64,000 bases of DNA from Pseudomonas izuensis (GTDB lineage: Bacteria; Pseudomonadota; Gammaproteobacteria; Pseudomonadales; Pseudomonadaceae). The translations under genes and the position numbers were made by a program. Of this stretch, positions 27,924 through 36,812 are shown piece after piece (position 1 is the first letter of the stretch; each line of letters opens with the position of its first letter). The notes under the pieces were generated by a model that was not told where the DNA came from, did no database searches, and saw only the letters and a program-made list of their open reading frames with translations. The DNA lies in the NCBI RefSeq assembly GCF_009861505.1, contig NZ_WTFT01000011.1, positions 123,475-187,474 on the forward strand, given 5' to 3'.

Positions 27924-29075
27924 TTAGCGGCCGCCCATGATCGCGATGTAGTCCTGGGTCCAGCGGCTGTACGGCACGAACTTGCCGCCTTCGGCCTGCG
28001 GGGTTTTCCAGAAGGCGATCTTGTCGAAGTTGTCGAAACCGTTGGTCTTGCAGCCTTCGGCGCCAAGCAATTCGCTCTCTTTGCATGCAGCCGGAACCGC
28101 CGGCAGCGAACCGAACCAAGCCGCTACGTCACCCTGGACTTTCGGTTGCAGCGACCAGTCCATCCACTTGTAGGCGCAGTTCGGGTGTTTGGCATCGGTG
28201 TGCATCATGGTGGTGTCGGCCCAACCGGTGGCGCCTTCTTTCGGGATGGTCGAGGCGATCGGCTGCTTGTCTGTTACCAGGCCGTTGACCTGATAGGGCC
28301 AGGAGCTGCCTGCGACCACGCCTTCGTTCTTGAAGTCGCTCATTTGCACAGTGGTGTCATGCCAGTAGCGGTGGATCAGCGGCTGCTGGGCGCGCAACAG
28401 GTCGAGCACGGCCTTGTACTGGGCTTCGGTCAGTTCATAGGGGTTCTGGATGCCCAGTTCCGGCTTGGCGGTTTTCAGGTACAGCGCGGCGTCGGCGATG
28501 TAGATCGGGCCGTCATAGGCCTGCACGCGGCCCTTGTTCGATTTGCCGTCCGGCAGGTCTTGTGCGTTGAACAACACGCCCCAACTGGTCGGCGGGGTCT
28601 TGAATACGTTGGTGTTGTACATCAGCACGTTCGGGCCCCACTGATACGGGGTGCCGTAGGTTTGTTTGTTGACGACGTACCACGGGCCATCCTTGAGGCG
28701 TGGGTCGAGGTTCTTCCAGTTCGGGATCAGCGCGGTGTTGATCGGCTGCACACGCTTGCCGACGATCAGGCGCAGGGACGCATCGCCGGATGCCGTGACC
28801 AGATCGTAACCACCCTTGGCCATCAGGCTGACCATCTCATCGGAGGTGGCGGCGGTTTTCACATTGACCTTGCAACCGGTTTCTTTCTCGAAACCGGTGA
28901 CCCAGTCGTAGGCCTTGTCGCTTTCGCCACGTTCGATGTAGCCGGGCCAGGCCACGATATCCAGTTGCCCTTCGCCGGCGCCGACAGCCTTCAGCGGCTC
29001 GGCGGCCTGGACACTGGCACTGGCCAGCAGCGCGGTGGTGATTGCACTGAGCAGTGCGGTCTTGTGCACGAACAT
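27924..29075 (-). CDS. ydcS: Periplasmic binding protein, YdcS/PotD-like
   Basis: A 383-residue protein with a signal peptide (MFVHKTALLSAITTALL, cleavage after VQA) and the SBP_bac_8 polyamine-type fold; LDIVAWPGYIERG and YDLVTASGDAS are typical. Cysteine pairs (KETGCKVN; HPNCAY; AACKE..GCKT) are conserved in YdcS-like proteins. It delivers the amine, probably putrescine or a related compound, to the YdcTUV-like importer. Confidence 0.88.
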   Translation of the reverse strand: MFVHKTALLSAITTALLASASVQAAEPLKAVGAGEGQLDIVAWPGYIERGESDKAYDWVTGFEKETGCKVNVKTAATSDEMVSLMAKGGYDLVTASGDASLRLIVGKRVQPINTALIPNWKNLDPRLKDGPWYVVNKQTYGTPYQWGPNVLMYNTNVFKTPPTSWGVLFNAQDLPDGKSNKGRVQAYDGPIYIADAALYLKTAKPELGIQNPYELTEAQYKAVLDLLRAQQPLIHRYWHDTTVQMSDFKNEGVVAGSSWPYQVNGLVTDKQPIASTIPKEGATGWADTTMMHTDAKHPNCAYKWMDWSLQPKVQGDVAAWFGSLPAVPAACKESELLGAEGCKTNGFDNFDKIAFWKTPQAEGGKFVPYSRWTQDYIAIMGGR

Positions 29076-29110
29076 GGGGTTTCCCTCTTCTTTAAATTAT
29101 GGTCGGGGCA

Positions 29111-29139
29111 GTTTTGAACGTGGTTTCAACGTTTCAAAC
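29111..29139. promoter_or_regulatory. Imperfect inverted repeat upstream of ydcS
   Basis: GTTTTGAACGT and ACGTTTCAAAC, 7 bp apart, match with one slipped base. It begins 36 bp upstream of the ydcS start codon, a suitable position for an operator or activator site. No regulator can be assigned. Confidence 0.4.
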
Positions 29140-29144
29140 ACTGT

Positions 29145-29230
29145 CCTGTAGGAGCCGGCTTGCTGGCGAAGAGGCCTTCAAGCCTTGCGGTGTCATTTCG
29201 GACGTCTTCGCTGGCGAGCCAGCTCCTACA
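29145..29230. repeat. REP pair (inverted)
   Basis: Units of the GTAGGAGCCGGCTTGCTGGCGAAG type face each other between the second dehydrogenase gene and ydcS. Confidence 0.88.
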
Positions 29231-29290
29231 AAGGGTGCGGTGTTCTGACGTTTCAGTGCCTTTACGGCTAATTATTAGCGTAGTGCTCTT

Positions 29291-30778
29291 TTATAAATGT
29301 TGTCCGTGGCGCGCCATGATGTGGCGCACCACGCTGTAATCCTGGAGCGAGTCGCTGGACAGGTCCTTGCCGTAGCCCGAACGCTTGAGGCCACCGTGCG
29401 GCATTTCGCTGACCAGCATGAAATGGCTGTTGATCCAGGTGCAGCCGTACTGCAACCGCGCGGCGACCTGCATCGCCTTGTCCAGGTTCTGGGTCCAGAC
29501 CGATGACGCCAGGCCGTATTCCGAGTCGTTGGCCCAGTCCACCGCTTGCTCCAGTTCATCGAAACGAGTCACGGTCACCACCGGTCCGAACACTTCGCGC
29601 TGGACGATTTCGTCGCTCTGTTTGCAACCGGCCAGCAGCGTCGGCTGGTAGAAGAAGCCTGCGCCGGAATGCACTGCTGCGCCGGTCACCCGTTCGATGT
29701 GCGGTTGGCCGAGGGCGCGTTCGACAAAACTGGCCACGCGGTCGCGCTGGCGGGTGCTGATCAGCGGGCCGATTTCATTGTCGGCATCGCGCTTGCCGGC
29801 GAAGCGCAGACTGCTGACTGCTGCACCGAGCTCCGCCACCAGACGGTCGTGAATCCCGGCCTGGGCATACACCCGGCACGCCGCCGTGCAATCCTGGCCT
29901 GCGTTGTAGTAGCCGTAGGTGCGCACGCCTTCGACCACGGCCTGGATGTCGGCATCATTGCAGACGATCACCGGGGCTTTGCCGCCCAGTTCAAGGTGCG
30001 TGCGCTTGAGGGTTTTGGCGGCGGCCTGAAGGATTTTCTGGCCGGTGACGATATCGCCGGTCAGCGACACCATGCGTACTTTTGGATGGCTGACCAGGTG
30101 GCTGCCGACGCCTTCGCCGCCACCGCAGACAATGTTGATCACGCCGCGCGGAAGGATCTCGGCCAATGCCGGCGCCAGGGCCAGGATCGACAACGGTGTG
30201 TGTTCCGATGGCTTGAACACCAGGGTGTTGCCGGCAGCCAGGGCCGGGGCGATTTTCCACGCGGCCATCATGATCGGGTAGTTCCAGGGCGCAATCGATG
30301 CCACCACGCCAATCGGATCGCGGCGCACCATGCTGGTGTAGCCCGGCAGGTATTCGCCGCTGAGCTGGCCGGTCTGGCAGCGCACGGCACCGGCGAAGAA
30401 ACGGAACACATCGACCGTGGCGCTCAGGTCGTCCTGGCGAGCCAAATGCAACGGCTTGCCGCAGTTCAGGGCTTCGAGGCGGGCGAGCAGGTCGGCGTTT
30501 TTTTCGATGGCGTTGGCGATGTCCAGCAGCAGGTTCGAGCGTTGCTGCGGCGTGGTCCGCGACCAACTGGCGAAGGCGCGGTGAGCGGCGAGGATGGCGG
30601 CTTCGACTTGTTCGCTGCTGGCTTCGGCGATCTGCGTCAGCACTTCGCCGGTGGCCGGGTTGAGAATGGGTTCGACAAAACCCTGGCCCGCGACCAATTC
30701 GCCATCGATCAACAACGCGGTGAACAGCGGGGTCTGCGCGCCAGCCATTTTTCGGGTTCTCTTTTCTTGTGTGGCCAT
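29291..30778 (-). CDS. Aldehyde dehydrogenase, PatD-like paralogue
   Basis: A 495-residue aldehyde dehydrogenase closely resembling the patD product: [24 protein letters not shown] with the catalytic Cys, and the same C-terminal [18 protein letters not shown] pattern. The ATG at 30778 is preceded by AGGGAG; a second ATG at 30748 would give a protein ten residues shorter but has a weaker ribosome site. The gene lies between a LysR regulator and the ydcSTUV-like transporter. A likely role is oxidation of an aminoaldehyde of another chain length. Confidence 0.85.
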   Translation of the reverse strand: MATQEKRTRKMAGAQTPLFTALLIDGELVAGQGFVEPILNPATGEVLTQIAEASSEQVEAAILAAHRAFASWSRTTPQQRSNLLLDIANAIEKNADLLARLEALNCGKPLHLARQDDLSATVDVFRFFAGAVRCQTGQLSGEYLPGYTSMVRRDPIGVVASIAPWNYPIMMAAWKIAPALAAGNTLVFKPSEHTPLSILALAPALAEILPRGVINIVCGGGEGVGSHLVSHPKVRMVSLTGDIVTGQKILQAAAKTLKRTHLELGGKAPVIVCNDADIQAVVEGVRTYGYYNAGQDCTAACRVYAQAGIHDRLVAELGAAVSSLRFAGKRDADNEIGPLISTRQRDRVASFVERALGQPHIERVTGAAVHSGAGFFYQPTLLAGCKQSDEIVQREVFGPVVTVTRFDELEQAVDWANDSEYGLASSVWTQNLDKAMQVAARLQYGCTWINSHFMLVSEMPHGGLKRSGYGKDLSSDSLQDYSVVRHIMARHGQHL

Positions 30779-30880
30779 GCTGCTCCCTGTGACTGGGGGC
30801 CGGCCGTCTTTATTAGTTGAACCAAGACTAGTGCGCGGACCCGAGGTCGACAAATACTAAATACTGAAGGTGGCGTTCGA

Positions 30881-31795
30881 TTAAATAGATGGCTTGCGCC
30901 CGCCGTGGGGTTGCTCGCGGGCGACTGTCAGGAAGGGGTCCACCAAGGCCGGGCGCGCGGTGCCGCGACGCCAGGCCAGGCCGACGTCAAGGGTCTGGCT
31001 CAGGTCCGCAATCGGTCGCGCTTCAATGATGTCGCCCTCCAGTGACCATGGGCGGTAGGTCATGTCGGGCTGGATCGACACCCCAAGTCCCGCGGCCACC
31101 AGGCTTCGCACCGCTTCGGTCGAGGCGGTGCGCAAGGTGATGCGCGGTTGCAGGGAGGCCGCCGTCCACATGCGCTGGGCGTTGCGGTCCATTTCATCGA
31201 CGTTCAACTGAATCAACGGCTCGCGGGCCACGTCGGCGAGGTTGATGCTGTCGTGTTCCAGCAGCGGGTGCTGGGCCGGCAGCCACAGCCGATGGGGCGA
31301 GTGGGTCAGCACCTCAGTCTGCAAGGCGTGGCGGTCTTCCAGGTTGGAGAGGATCAGCACGCCGACATCGATTTCGCCGCTGACCAGCAAATGCTCGATA
31401 TACGGACGCTCATCTTCCATCACGCGGATTTCGACGTTGGGGTAGGCGCGTTGGAAACGGGTGAGCAAGTCCGCCAGGTAGTAACCGGCCACCAGGCTGG
31501 TCACCCCGACGATCAACTGCCCGGCGACCTGATCGGTGCTCTGTTGCAGGCTGCGTTTGGCGTTGTCGACGGTGGCGAGAATCAAGTGTGCCTGGCGCAG
31601 GAACTGATGCCCCTGGTGAGTCAGGGTCATACCCTTGGCATGGCGGTTGAACAGGCCGACGCCGATTTCCTGCTCCAGTTGCTGGATCGCCAGGGTCAGG
31701 GTGGACTGGGAAATGAACGCGGCTTGGGCGGCAGCGGAGATCGATCCGGTCTCGGCCACAGCGATGAAGTGACGGATCTGACGCAAGGTCATCAT
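30881..31795 (-). CDS. LysR-family transcriptional regulator
   Basis: A 304-residue LysR regulator: winged helix-turn-helix in the first 60 residues (MTLRQIRHFIAVAETGSIS, AAFISQSTLTLAIQQLE) and a substrate-binding domain after about residue 92. It is transcribed in the same direction as the dehydrogenase 102 bp downstream; the AT-rich gap between them (TTTAGTATTTGT on the minus strand) may contain a LysR box. It probably controls the putrescine/GABA-type locus. Confidence 0.85.
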   Translation of the reverse strand: MMTLRQIRHFIAVAETGSISAAAQAAFISQSTLTLAIQQLEQEIGVGLFNRHAKGMTLTHQGHQFLRQAHLILATVDNAKRSLQQSTDQVAGQLIVGVTSLVAGYYLADLLTRFQRAYPNVEIRVMEDERPYIEHLLVSGEIDVGVLILSNLEDRHALQTEVLTHSPHRLWLPAQHPLLEHDSINLADVAREPLIQLNVDEMDRNAQRMWTAASLQPRITLRTASTEAVRSLVAAGLGVSIQPDMTYRPWSLEGDIIEARPIADLSQTLDVGLAWRRGTARPALVDPFLTVAREQPHGGRKPSI

Positions 31796-32020
31796 GGGAA
31801 GCGTACCCGGTGGGCTGTTTTTATCGATTTATCCGAGTGTATATCTAATTTTCTGAATGCGGTCGAAAGCCGCGTCGGCCAGATAAACGTTCTCCATAAT
31901 CCGCAACGCCCCCCCCGAAGAGGGAGGACAGCAATGGATAGCCAGCCGGTATTTTGAAAAAAACCAGCCTGCACAACACAGGCGCCAAGGCTGTCGAAGC
32001 CATTTGACTGAGGATTTCCA

Positions 32021-32056
32021 ATGAGCGTGCGAGTCATTCACACGGAGTCGCCATGA
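32021..32056 (+). CDS. Possible 11-codon leader ORF
   Basis: ATG at 32021 with GAGGA 6-7 nt upstream reads 11 codons and stops at TGA 32054-32056, overlapping the thioesterase ATG (ATGA). The arrangement would couple translation of the two. There is no other support for a functional peptide. Confidence 0.3.
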   Translation: MSVRVIHTESP

Positions 32057-32490
32057 GCGAGAAGACCTACCGCCCGCGCCGCGAGGACTTCCGGCGCTTC
32101 TACACTATCGGCACGCGGTGGGGGGACCACGACTCCTATGGCCATGTGCAGAACGTTGTCTACTATTCGTTCTTCGATTCGGCGATCAGCCATTTCCTGG
32201 TGGAGCAGGGCACCCTGGATATCGACAGCAGTCCGGTCATCGGATTGATTGTCGAGTCGAGTTGCACCTTCTTCTCGCCCATCACCTTTCCCGATCAGGT
32301 GACGGTCGGTTTGCGTATCGCGCACCTGGGCACCAGCAGTGCCCGTTATGAACTGGGCATCTTTTGCAATGACGAGCCCACGGTTTCCGCGCTGGGTTAC
32401 GTTGTTTACGTCTACGTGGACCGGGCCAGCAACAAGTCGGTCGCCATCCCCCGGTTGGTGCGCGACGAGCTGCTGACCCTGACGGACTGA
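32053..32490 (+). CDS. Acyl-CoA thioesterase, 4HBT/YbgC-like hotdog protein
   Basis: A 145-residue single hotdog-fold protein. TRWGDHDSYGHVQNVVYYSFFD holds the Asp/His signature of 4-hydroxybenzoyl-CoA thioesterase relatives, and VESSCTFFSP follows in the usual place. It should hydrolyse a short or aromatic acyl-CoA in the cytosol. It is divergent from the LysR gene and precedes the wsp operon without an obvious link. Confidence 0.85.
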   Translation: MSEKTYRPRREDFRRFYTIGTRWGDHDSYGHVQNVVYYSFFDSAISHFLVEQGTLDIDSSPVIGLIVESSCTFFSPITFPDQVTVGLRIAHLGTSSARYELGIFCNDEPTVSALGYVVYVYVDRASNKSVAIPRLVRDELLTLTD

Positions 32491-32540
32491 GCCCTGTGGA
32501 ACACAGAGACCGTCCAACATTTGGGGGGGAAGTTCACATT

Positions 32541-32566
32541 GCAGGAGCCGGCTTGCTGGCGAAAGC
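32541..32566. repeat. Single REP unit
   Basis: One GCAGGAGCCGGCTTGCTGGCGAAAG unit, 50 bp after the thioesterase stop, without a partner. Confidence 0.7.
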
Positions 32567-32653
32567 GGTGTTTCAGGCGCCACATCCCGGCTTTTAATGG
32601 GCGGGATGAGAAGTGGTGCGCACCCGTCTTATAAATGAAACACCGCCCTCGGC

Positions 32654-32659
32654 TATACT
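32654..32659 (+). promoter_or_regulatory. Possible -10 element of the wsp operon
   Basis: TATACT lies 35 bp upstream of the wspA GTG; TTATAA (32629-32634) could be a weak -35 with 19-bp spacing. Only moderate support. Confidence 0.35.
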
Positions 32660-32693
32660 CCCCGCATTTCGAAACAGCCCCCGAGGACAGCCT

Positions 32694-34316
32694 GTGAAGA
32701 ACTGGACGTTGCGCCAACGCATTTTGGCGAGTTTTGCAGTCATCATCGCCATCATGTTGCTGATGGTGGTCGTCTCGTATTCGCGGCTGCTGAAGATCGA
32801 AACCAGCGAGGCCAGCGTTCGTGAGGATGCGCTGCCGGGGCTGTATTACAGCTCGATGATTCGCGGCGCCTGGTCCGACAGTTACCTGCGGATGCTGGAC
32901 ATGCTGGGCCTCGAAGAAGGGCAAGACTTCAGTGCTGAAGACGTCGCGGACTTCAAGGGCTATGCGGCGCGCCTGCAAGAGCAGATGGAGCTGTATAAAG
33001 GGACGGTCACGACTGACGAAGACAAGGTCGAGTACGCCGCGTTCGAGAAAGCCCATGCCGATTACCACCGGATCCTCGGTGCCGTGATCGAATTGTATAA
33101 GCGCAAACAGAACGCCGATGCCATCAAGCTGTTCAAGGAAGAGTTGACCCCGGCCTGGACGGCGGGGCGCATGAAGCTCAATGACATCCTGCGCGAGAAC
33201 AAAGTCGTTGCCGACAACGATATTGCCGCCATCGATGATGCGGTGCTCACCGCCAAAGTCATCATGGGCATTTCCCTGGTGGTCGCGGTACTGGCCGCCG
33301 GGCTCTGCGGCCTGTTGCTGATGCGCGCCATCATGGCGCCGATGAACCGCATCGTGAACATTCTCGAAATCATGCGCACCGGCGACCTCAGCAGTCGCCT
33401 GAATCTGGAGCGCAAGGATGAATTCGGCGCCGTGGAAACCGGCTTCAACGACATGATGACCGAGCTGACCTCGCTGGTGTCCCAGGCCCAGCGCTCGTCC
33501 GTGCAGGTCACCACGTCGGTCACCGAGATTGCGGCCACCTCCAAGCAACAACAGGCCACCGCCACCGAAACCGCCGCCACCACCACCGAAATCGGTGCGA
33601 CGTCCCGGGAAATCGCGGCCACCTCGCGGGATCTGGTGCGCACCATGACTGAGGTGTCCACCGCCGCCGATCAGGCCTCGGTCGCCGCCGGTTCCGGGCA
33701 ACAAGGCCTGGCCCGCATGGAAGAAACCATGCATTCGGTCATGGGCGCGGCCGATCTGGTCAACGCCAAGCTGGCGATCCTCAACGAGAAGGCCGGCAAC
33801 ATCAATCAGGTGGTGGTGACCATCGTCAAGGTCGCCGACCAGACCAACCTGCTCTCGCTCAATGCCGCCATCGAGGCCGAGAAGGCCGGTGAGTACGGTC
33901 GCGGATTTGCCGTGGTCGCCACCGAAGTCCGGCGTCTGGCGGACCAGACAGCCGTCGCCACCTACGACATCGAACAAATGGTGCGCGAGATCCAGTCGGC
34001 GGTGTCGGCCGGGGTGATGGGCATGGACAAGTTTTCCGAAGAAGTGCGCCGTGGCATGTCCGAGGTGCAGCAGGTCGGCGAGCAGTTGTCGCAGATCATC
34101 CATCAGGTTCAGGCGCTGGCGCCTCGGGTATTGATGGTCAACGAGGGCATGCAGGCCCAGGCCACTGGTGCCGAGCAGATCAACCATGCCCTGGTGCAAT
34201 TGGGCGACGCCAGCAGCCAGACCGTCGAGTCCTTGCGCCAGGCCAGTTTCGCCATCGACGAACTGAGCCAGGTGGCCGTAGGGCTGCGCAGCGGCGTCTC
34301 GCGATTCAAAGTCTGA
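32694..34316 (+). CDS. wspA: Wsp chemoreceptor WspA
   Basis: A 540-residue methyl-accepting receptor. Membrane helices at about 11-31 and 189-211 enclose a four-helix-bundle periplasmic domain; then come a HAMP segment (MAPMNRIVNILEIMRTGDLSSRL) and the signalling hairpin with ADQTNLLSLNAAIEAEKAGEYGRGFAVVA. The start is a GTG with GAGGA about 7 nt upstream; the in-frame ATG at 32613 would add 27 residues not found in the family. It detects surface contact and drives the Wsp pathway towards c-di-GMP synthesis. Confidence 0.95.
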   Translation: MKNWTLRQRILASFAVIIAIMLLMVVVSYSRLLKIETSEASVREDALPGLYYSSMIRGAWSDSYLRMLDMLGLEEGQDFSAEDVADFKGYAARLQEQMELYKGTVTTDEDKVEYAAFEKAHADYHRILGAVIELYKRKQNADAIKLFKEELTPAWTAGRMKLNDILRENKVVADNDIAAIDDAVLTAKVIMGISLVVAVLAAGLCGLLLMRAIMAPMNRIVNILEIMRTGDLSSRLNLERKDEFGAVETGFNDMMTELTSLVSQAQRSSVQVTTSVTEIAATSKQQQATATETAATTTEIGATSREIAATSRDLVRTMTEVSTAADQASVAAGSGQQGLARMEETMHSVMGAADLVNAKLAILNEKAGNINQVVVTIVKVADQTNLLSLNAAIEAEKAGEYGRGFAVVATEVRRLADQTAVATYDIEQMVREIQSAVSAGVMGMDKFSEEVRRGMSEVQQVGEQLSQIIHQVQALAPRVLMVNEGMQAQATGAEQINHALVQLGDASSQTVESLRQASFAIDELSQVAVGLRSGVSRFKV

Positions 34317-34852
34317 TGAGCGAACTGACGGCCAAACGCACTGCCGTGAAGCAGGTGTTGCACGCGTTGTTTCTGGTGTTCCGCATCGGCAGCGAGCGTT
34401 ACGCCTTGCAGGCACTCGAAGTGGCGGAAGTGCTGCCACGCTTGCCCCTGAAACCCATTGCCCACGCGCCGCACTGGGTGGCCGGGGTGTTCGCCTGGCG
34501 CGGCGCGGTGGTGCCGGTGATCGATCTCAGCGCGCTGACCTTTGGCACTCCGGCCCAGGCGCGTACCAGCACTCGACTGGTGCTGGTGCATTACCGGCCG
34601 GATGAACATGCACAGGCACAATTGCTCGGGCTGATTCTGGAACAGGCCACCGATACCCTGCGCTGCAATCCCGCGGAATTTAAGCCCTATGGCCTGGACA
34701 ATCGCCAGGCGCCGTACCTGGGACCTGTCCGCGAAGATGCACAAGGCTTGCTGCAATGGGTACGGGTCGCCGACTTGCTGGATGAGCGGGTTCGCGCGCT
34801 GTTGTTTCCAACACCGCCGTTGGACCTGGCGCTGCTCGGGGAGCGGCCATGA
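34316..34852 (+). CDS. wspB: CheW-like coupling protein WspB
   Basis: A 178-residue CheW-domain protein (FRIGSERYALQALEVAEVLPRLPL; GVFAWRGAVVPVIDLS). Its ATG overlaps the wspA stop by one base (TGATG). It links WspA to the kinase WspE. Confidence 0.93.
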   Translation: MSELTAKRTAVKQVLHALFLVFRIGSERYALQALEVAEVLPRLPLKPIAHAPHWVAGVFAWRGAVVPVIDLSALTFGTPAQARTSTRLVLVHYRPDEHAQAQLLGLILEQATDTLRCNPAEFKPYGLDNRQAPYLGPVREDAQGLLQWVRVADLLDERVRALLFPTPPLDLALLGERP

Positions 34853-36132
34853 GCAGCGATCAGCGGTTTTTCGATTTTCTCAAGGAGCGTATCGGCCTCG
34901 ACGTGAACTCGGTGGGCCCGGCAATCATCGAGCGTGCAGTGCGTCAGCGCAGCGCGGTATCTCTGGCAGAGACAGCTGACGAATACTGGCGCACGTTGCA
35001 GGATTCAAGAGATGAACAACAGGCGTTGATCGAAGCGGTGGTCGTCCCGGAGACCTGGTTTTTCCGTTACCCGGAATCCTTCGCTGCCCTGGCGAAACTG
35101 GCGGCCAAACGCCTGGCCGATATCAACAACCTGCGCGCCCTGCGGATTCTCAGCTTGCCGTGTTCCACCGGCGAAGAGCCGTACTCGATCGCTATGTCGC
35201 TGCTGGATGCCGGGCTCAAGCCGCACCAGTTCAAGGTCGAAGGCATGGACGTCAGCCCGCTGTCGGTGGAAAAGGCCCGACATGCGCTGTACGGCAAGAA
35301 TTCCTTTCGCGGGCAGGACCTGGCCTTCCGTGACCGCTATTTCACGGCTGAAAATGACGGCTATCGCCTCGACGGCCGGGTGCTGGAGCAAGTACGTCTG
35401 CAGGTCGGCAATCTGCTCGATCCGGCCTTGCTCGCCAACGAGCCACCCTATGACTTCGTGTTCTGCCGCAATCTGCTGATCTACTTCGACCAACCGACGC
35501 AAAAACAGGTGTTCGAAGTCCTCAAGCGCCTGACCCACGTCGATGGCGTGCTGTTTATCGGCCCGGCCGAAGGCAGTCTGCTGGGGCGTCTGGGCATGCG
35601 TTCGATCGGTATCGCGCAGTCCTTTGCCTTCAGCCGCCAGAGCGCTGTGGACCCTGAGCCGTCACCGACATTCGTGGCCACGCCGACGCCTATGTCCTTG
35701 CCGGTACCGCAACCGGTACGCAACATCGTGCCACCACCGGTCGCCAGGCGCCCGTTCACCAGCGTTGCGCGGCCAGCACTGCCAGTGAAACCGGACCACT
35801 GCGATGCCGCCACGCTGCTGGCGAACATCGCCGCGCTGGCCAACGAAGGCAAAAGCGCCGAGGCCCGTGCCGCTTGCGAAAGCTACTTGCGCAGCCATGA
35901 ACCCGTGGCCCAGGTATTCTATTGGCTGGGGTTGCTCAGCGATGTCGCCGGCAGTGTCCTGGAAGCCCAGGGCTTTTATCGCAAGGCGTTGTACCTCGAA
36001 CCGCAACATCCCGACGCGTTGATGCACCTGGCGGCGTTGCTGCAGTCCCAGGGCGACACCGTGGGTGCCAGACGATTGCAGGACCGTGCCGCCCGCAGCG
36101 AGCGCACTGCCGACAGTGAGCGTAAACGATGA
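34849..36132 (+). CDS. wspC: CheR-type methyltransferase WspC
   Basis: A 427-residue protein: CheR N-terminal and SAM-dependent methyltransferase domains (LSLPCSTGEEPYSIAMSLLDAG; DFVFCRNLLIYFD), a proline-rich linker (about 270-320) and TPR-like helices at the C-terminus (VFYWLGLLSDVAG...ALYLEPQHPDALMHLAALL). It methylates WspA glutamates and so sets its sensitivity. Overlaps wspB by 4 bp. Confidence 0.94.
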   Translation: MSSDQRFFDFLKERIGLDVNSVGPAIIERAVRQRSAVSLAETADEYWRTLQDSRDEQQALIEAVVVPETWFFRYPESFAALAKLAAKRLADINNLRALRILSLPCSTGEEPYSIAMSLLDAGLKPHQFKVEGMDVSPLSVEKARHALYGKNSFRGQDLAFRDRYFTAENDGYRLDGRVLEQVRLQVGNLLDPALLANEPPYDFVFCRNLLIYFDQPTQKQVFEVLKRLTHVDGVLFIGPAEGSLLGRLGMRSIGIAQSFAFSRQSAVDPEPSPTFVATPTPMSLPVPQPVRNIVPPPVARRPFTSVARPALPVKPDHCDAATLLANIAALANEGKSAEARAACESYLRSHEPVAQVFYWLGLLSDVAGSVLEAQGFYRKALYLEPQHPDALMHLAALLQSQGDTVGARRLQDRAARSERTADSERKR

Positions 36133-36812
36133 TCGCCTCCGACACCTTTAGCGTCACCCATGAAGATGCCCAGGCCATTGACGATTGCTGGAACCGCATC
36201 GGCGTCCATGGCGACAAGTCGTGCCCGCTGCTGATCGAGCACATTCATTGCCGCAATTGCGCAGTGTACTCGGCCGCCGCGACGCGCCTGCTGGATCGCT
36301 ATGCGTTGCAGCAGGAAGATCGCGAACACGTGTCCGCCACGGTGCAGAGCGAGGTGAAAACCCGCTCGCTGTTGATGTTCCGCCTCGGCGAAGAATGGTT
36401 GGGCCTGACTACCCGCAGTTTGGTGGAAGTGGCGCCGCACCAAGCTATTCACTCACTGCCGCACCAGCGTTCCAGGGCCTTGCTCGGGGTGGCGAACGTA
36501 CGCGGCGCGCTGGTGGCGTGCCTGTCACTGGTGGAATTGCTGGGGCTCGACAGCGTCAACCACGTGGCTGCAGGCGCCCGGGTCATGCCGCGCATGTTGA
36601 TCATCGCTGCCCACGGCGGGCCGGTGGTGGTGCCGGTGGACGAGGTGGACGGCATTCACGCCATCGATGAACGCATCCTTGATGCGGCGTCGCGTTCCGG
36701 CACCCAGGCCAGTGCCAAATACACCCGCGGCGTGTTGCCATTCAAAGGTCGCAGCCTGCGCTGGCTGGATGAAGAACAGCTGTTGTCCGCCGTGACCCGG
36801 AGCCTTTCATGA
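36129..36812 (+). CDS. wspD: CheW-like coupling protein WspD
   Basis: A 227-residue protein with a leader of about 75 residues carrying an HCRNCAVYSAAA segment, then a CheW domain (LMFRLGEEWLGLTTRSLVEVAPHQ; GVANVRGALVACLSLVELLGL). It forms the second coupling protein of the array; overlaps wspC and wspE by 4 bp. Confidence 0.93.
   Translation: MIASDTFSVTHEDAQAIDDCWNRIGVHGDKSCPLLIEHIHCRNCAVYSAAATRLLDRYALQQEDREHVSATVQSEVKTRSLLMFRLGEEWLGLTTRSLVEVAPHQAIHSLPHQRSRALLGVANVRGALVACLSLVELLGLDSVNHVAAGARVMPRMLIIAAHGGPVVVPVDEVDGIHAIDERILDAASRSGTQASAKYTRGVLPFKGRSLRWLDEEQLLSAVTRSLS

Noticed and set aside
26669..28066. 465-residue form of the ATPase YdcT starting at 28066
   Set aside because: The extension translates the REP pair and the end of the ydcS gene in another frame.
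32613..32693. Longer wspA starting at ATG 32613
   Set aside because: The extra 27 residues overlap the promoter region and lack a ribosome site; the GTG at 32694 matches the family start.
32412..34439. 675-residue minus-strand ORF over wspA
   Set aside because: Antisense of wspA, with long His/Gly-rich stretches and no domain.
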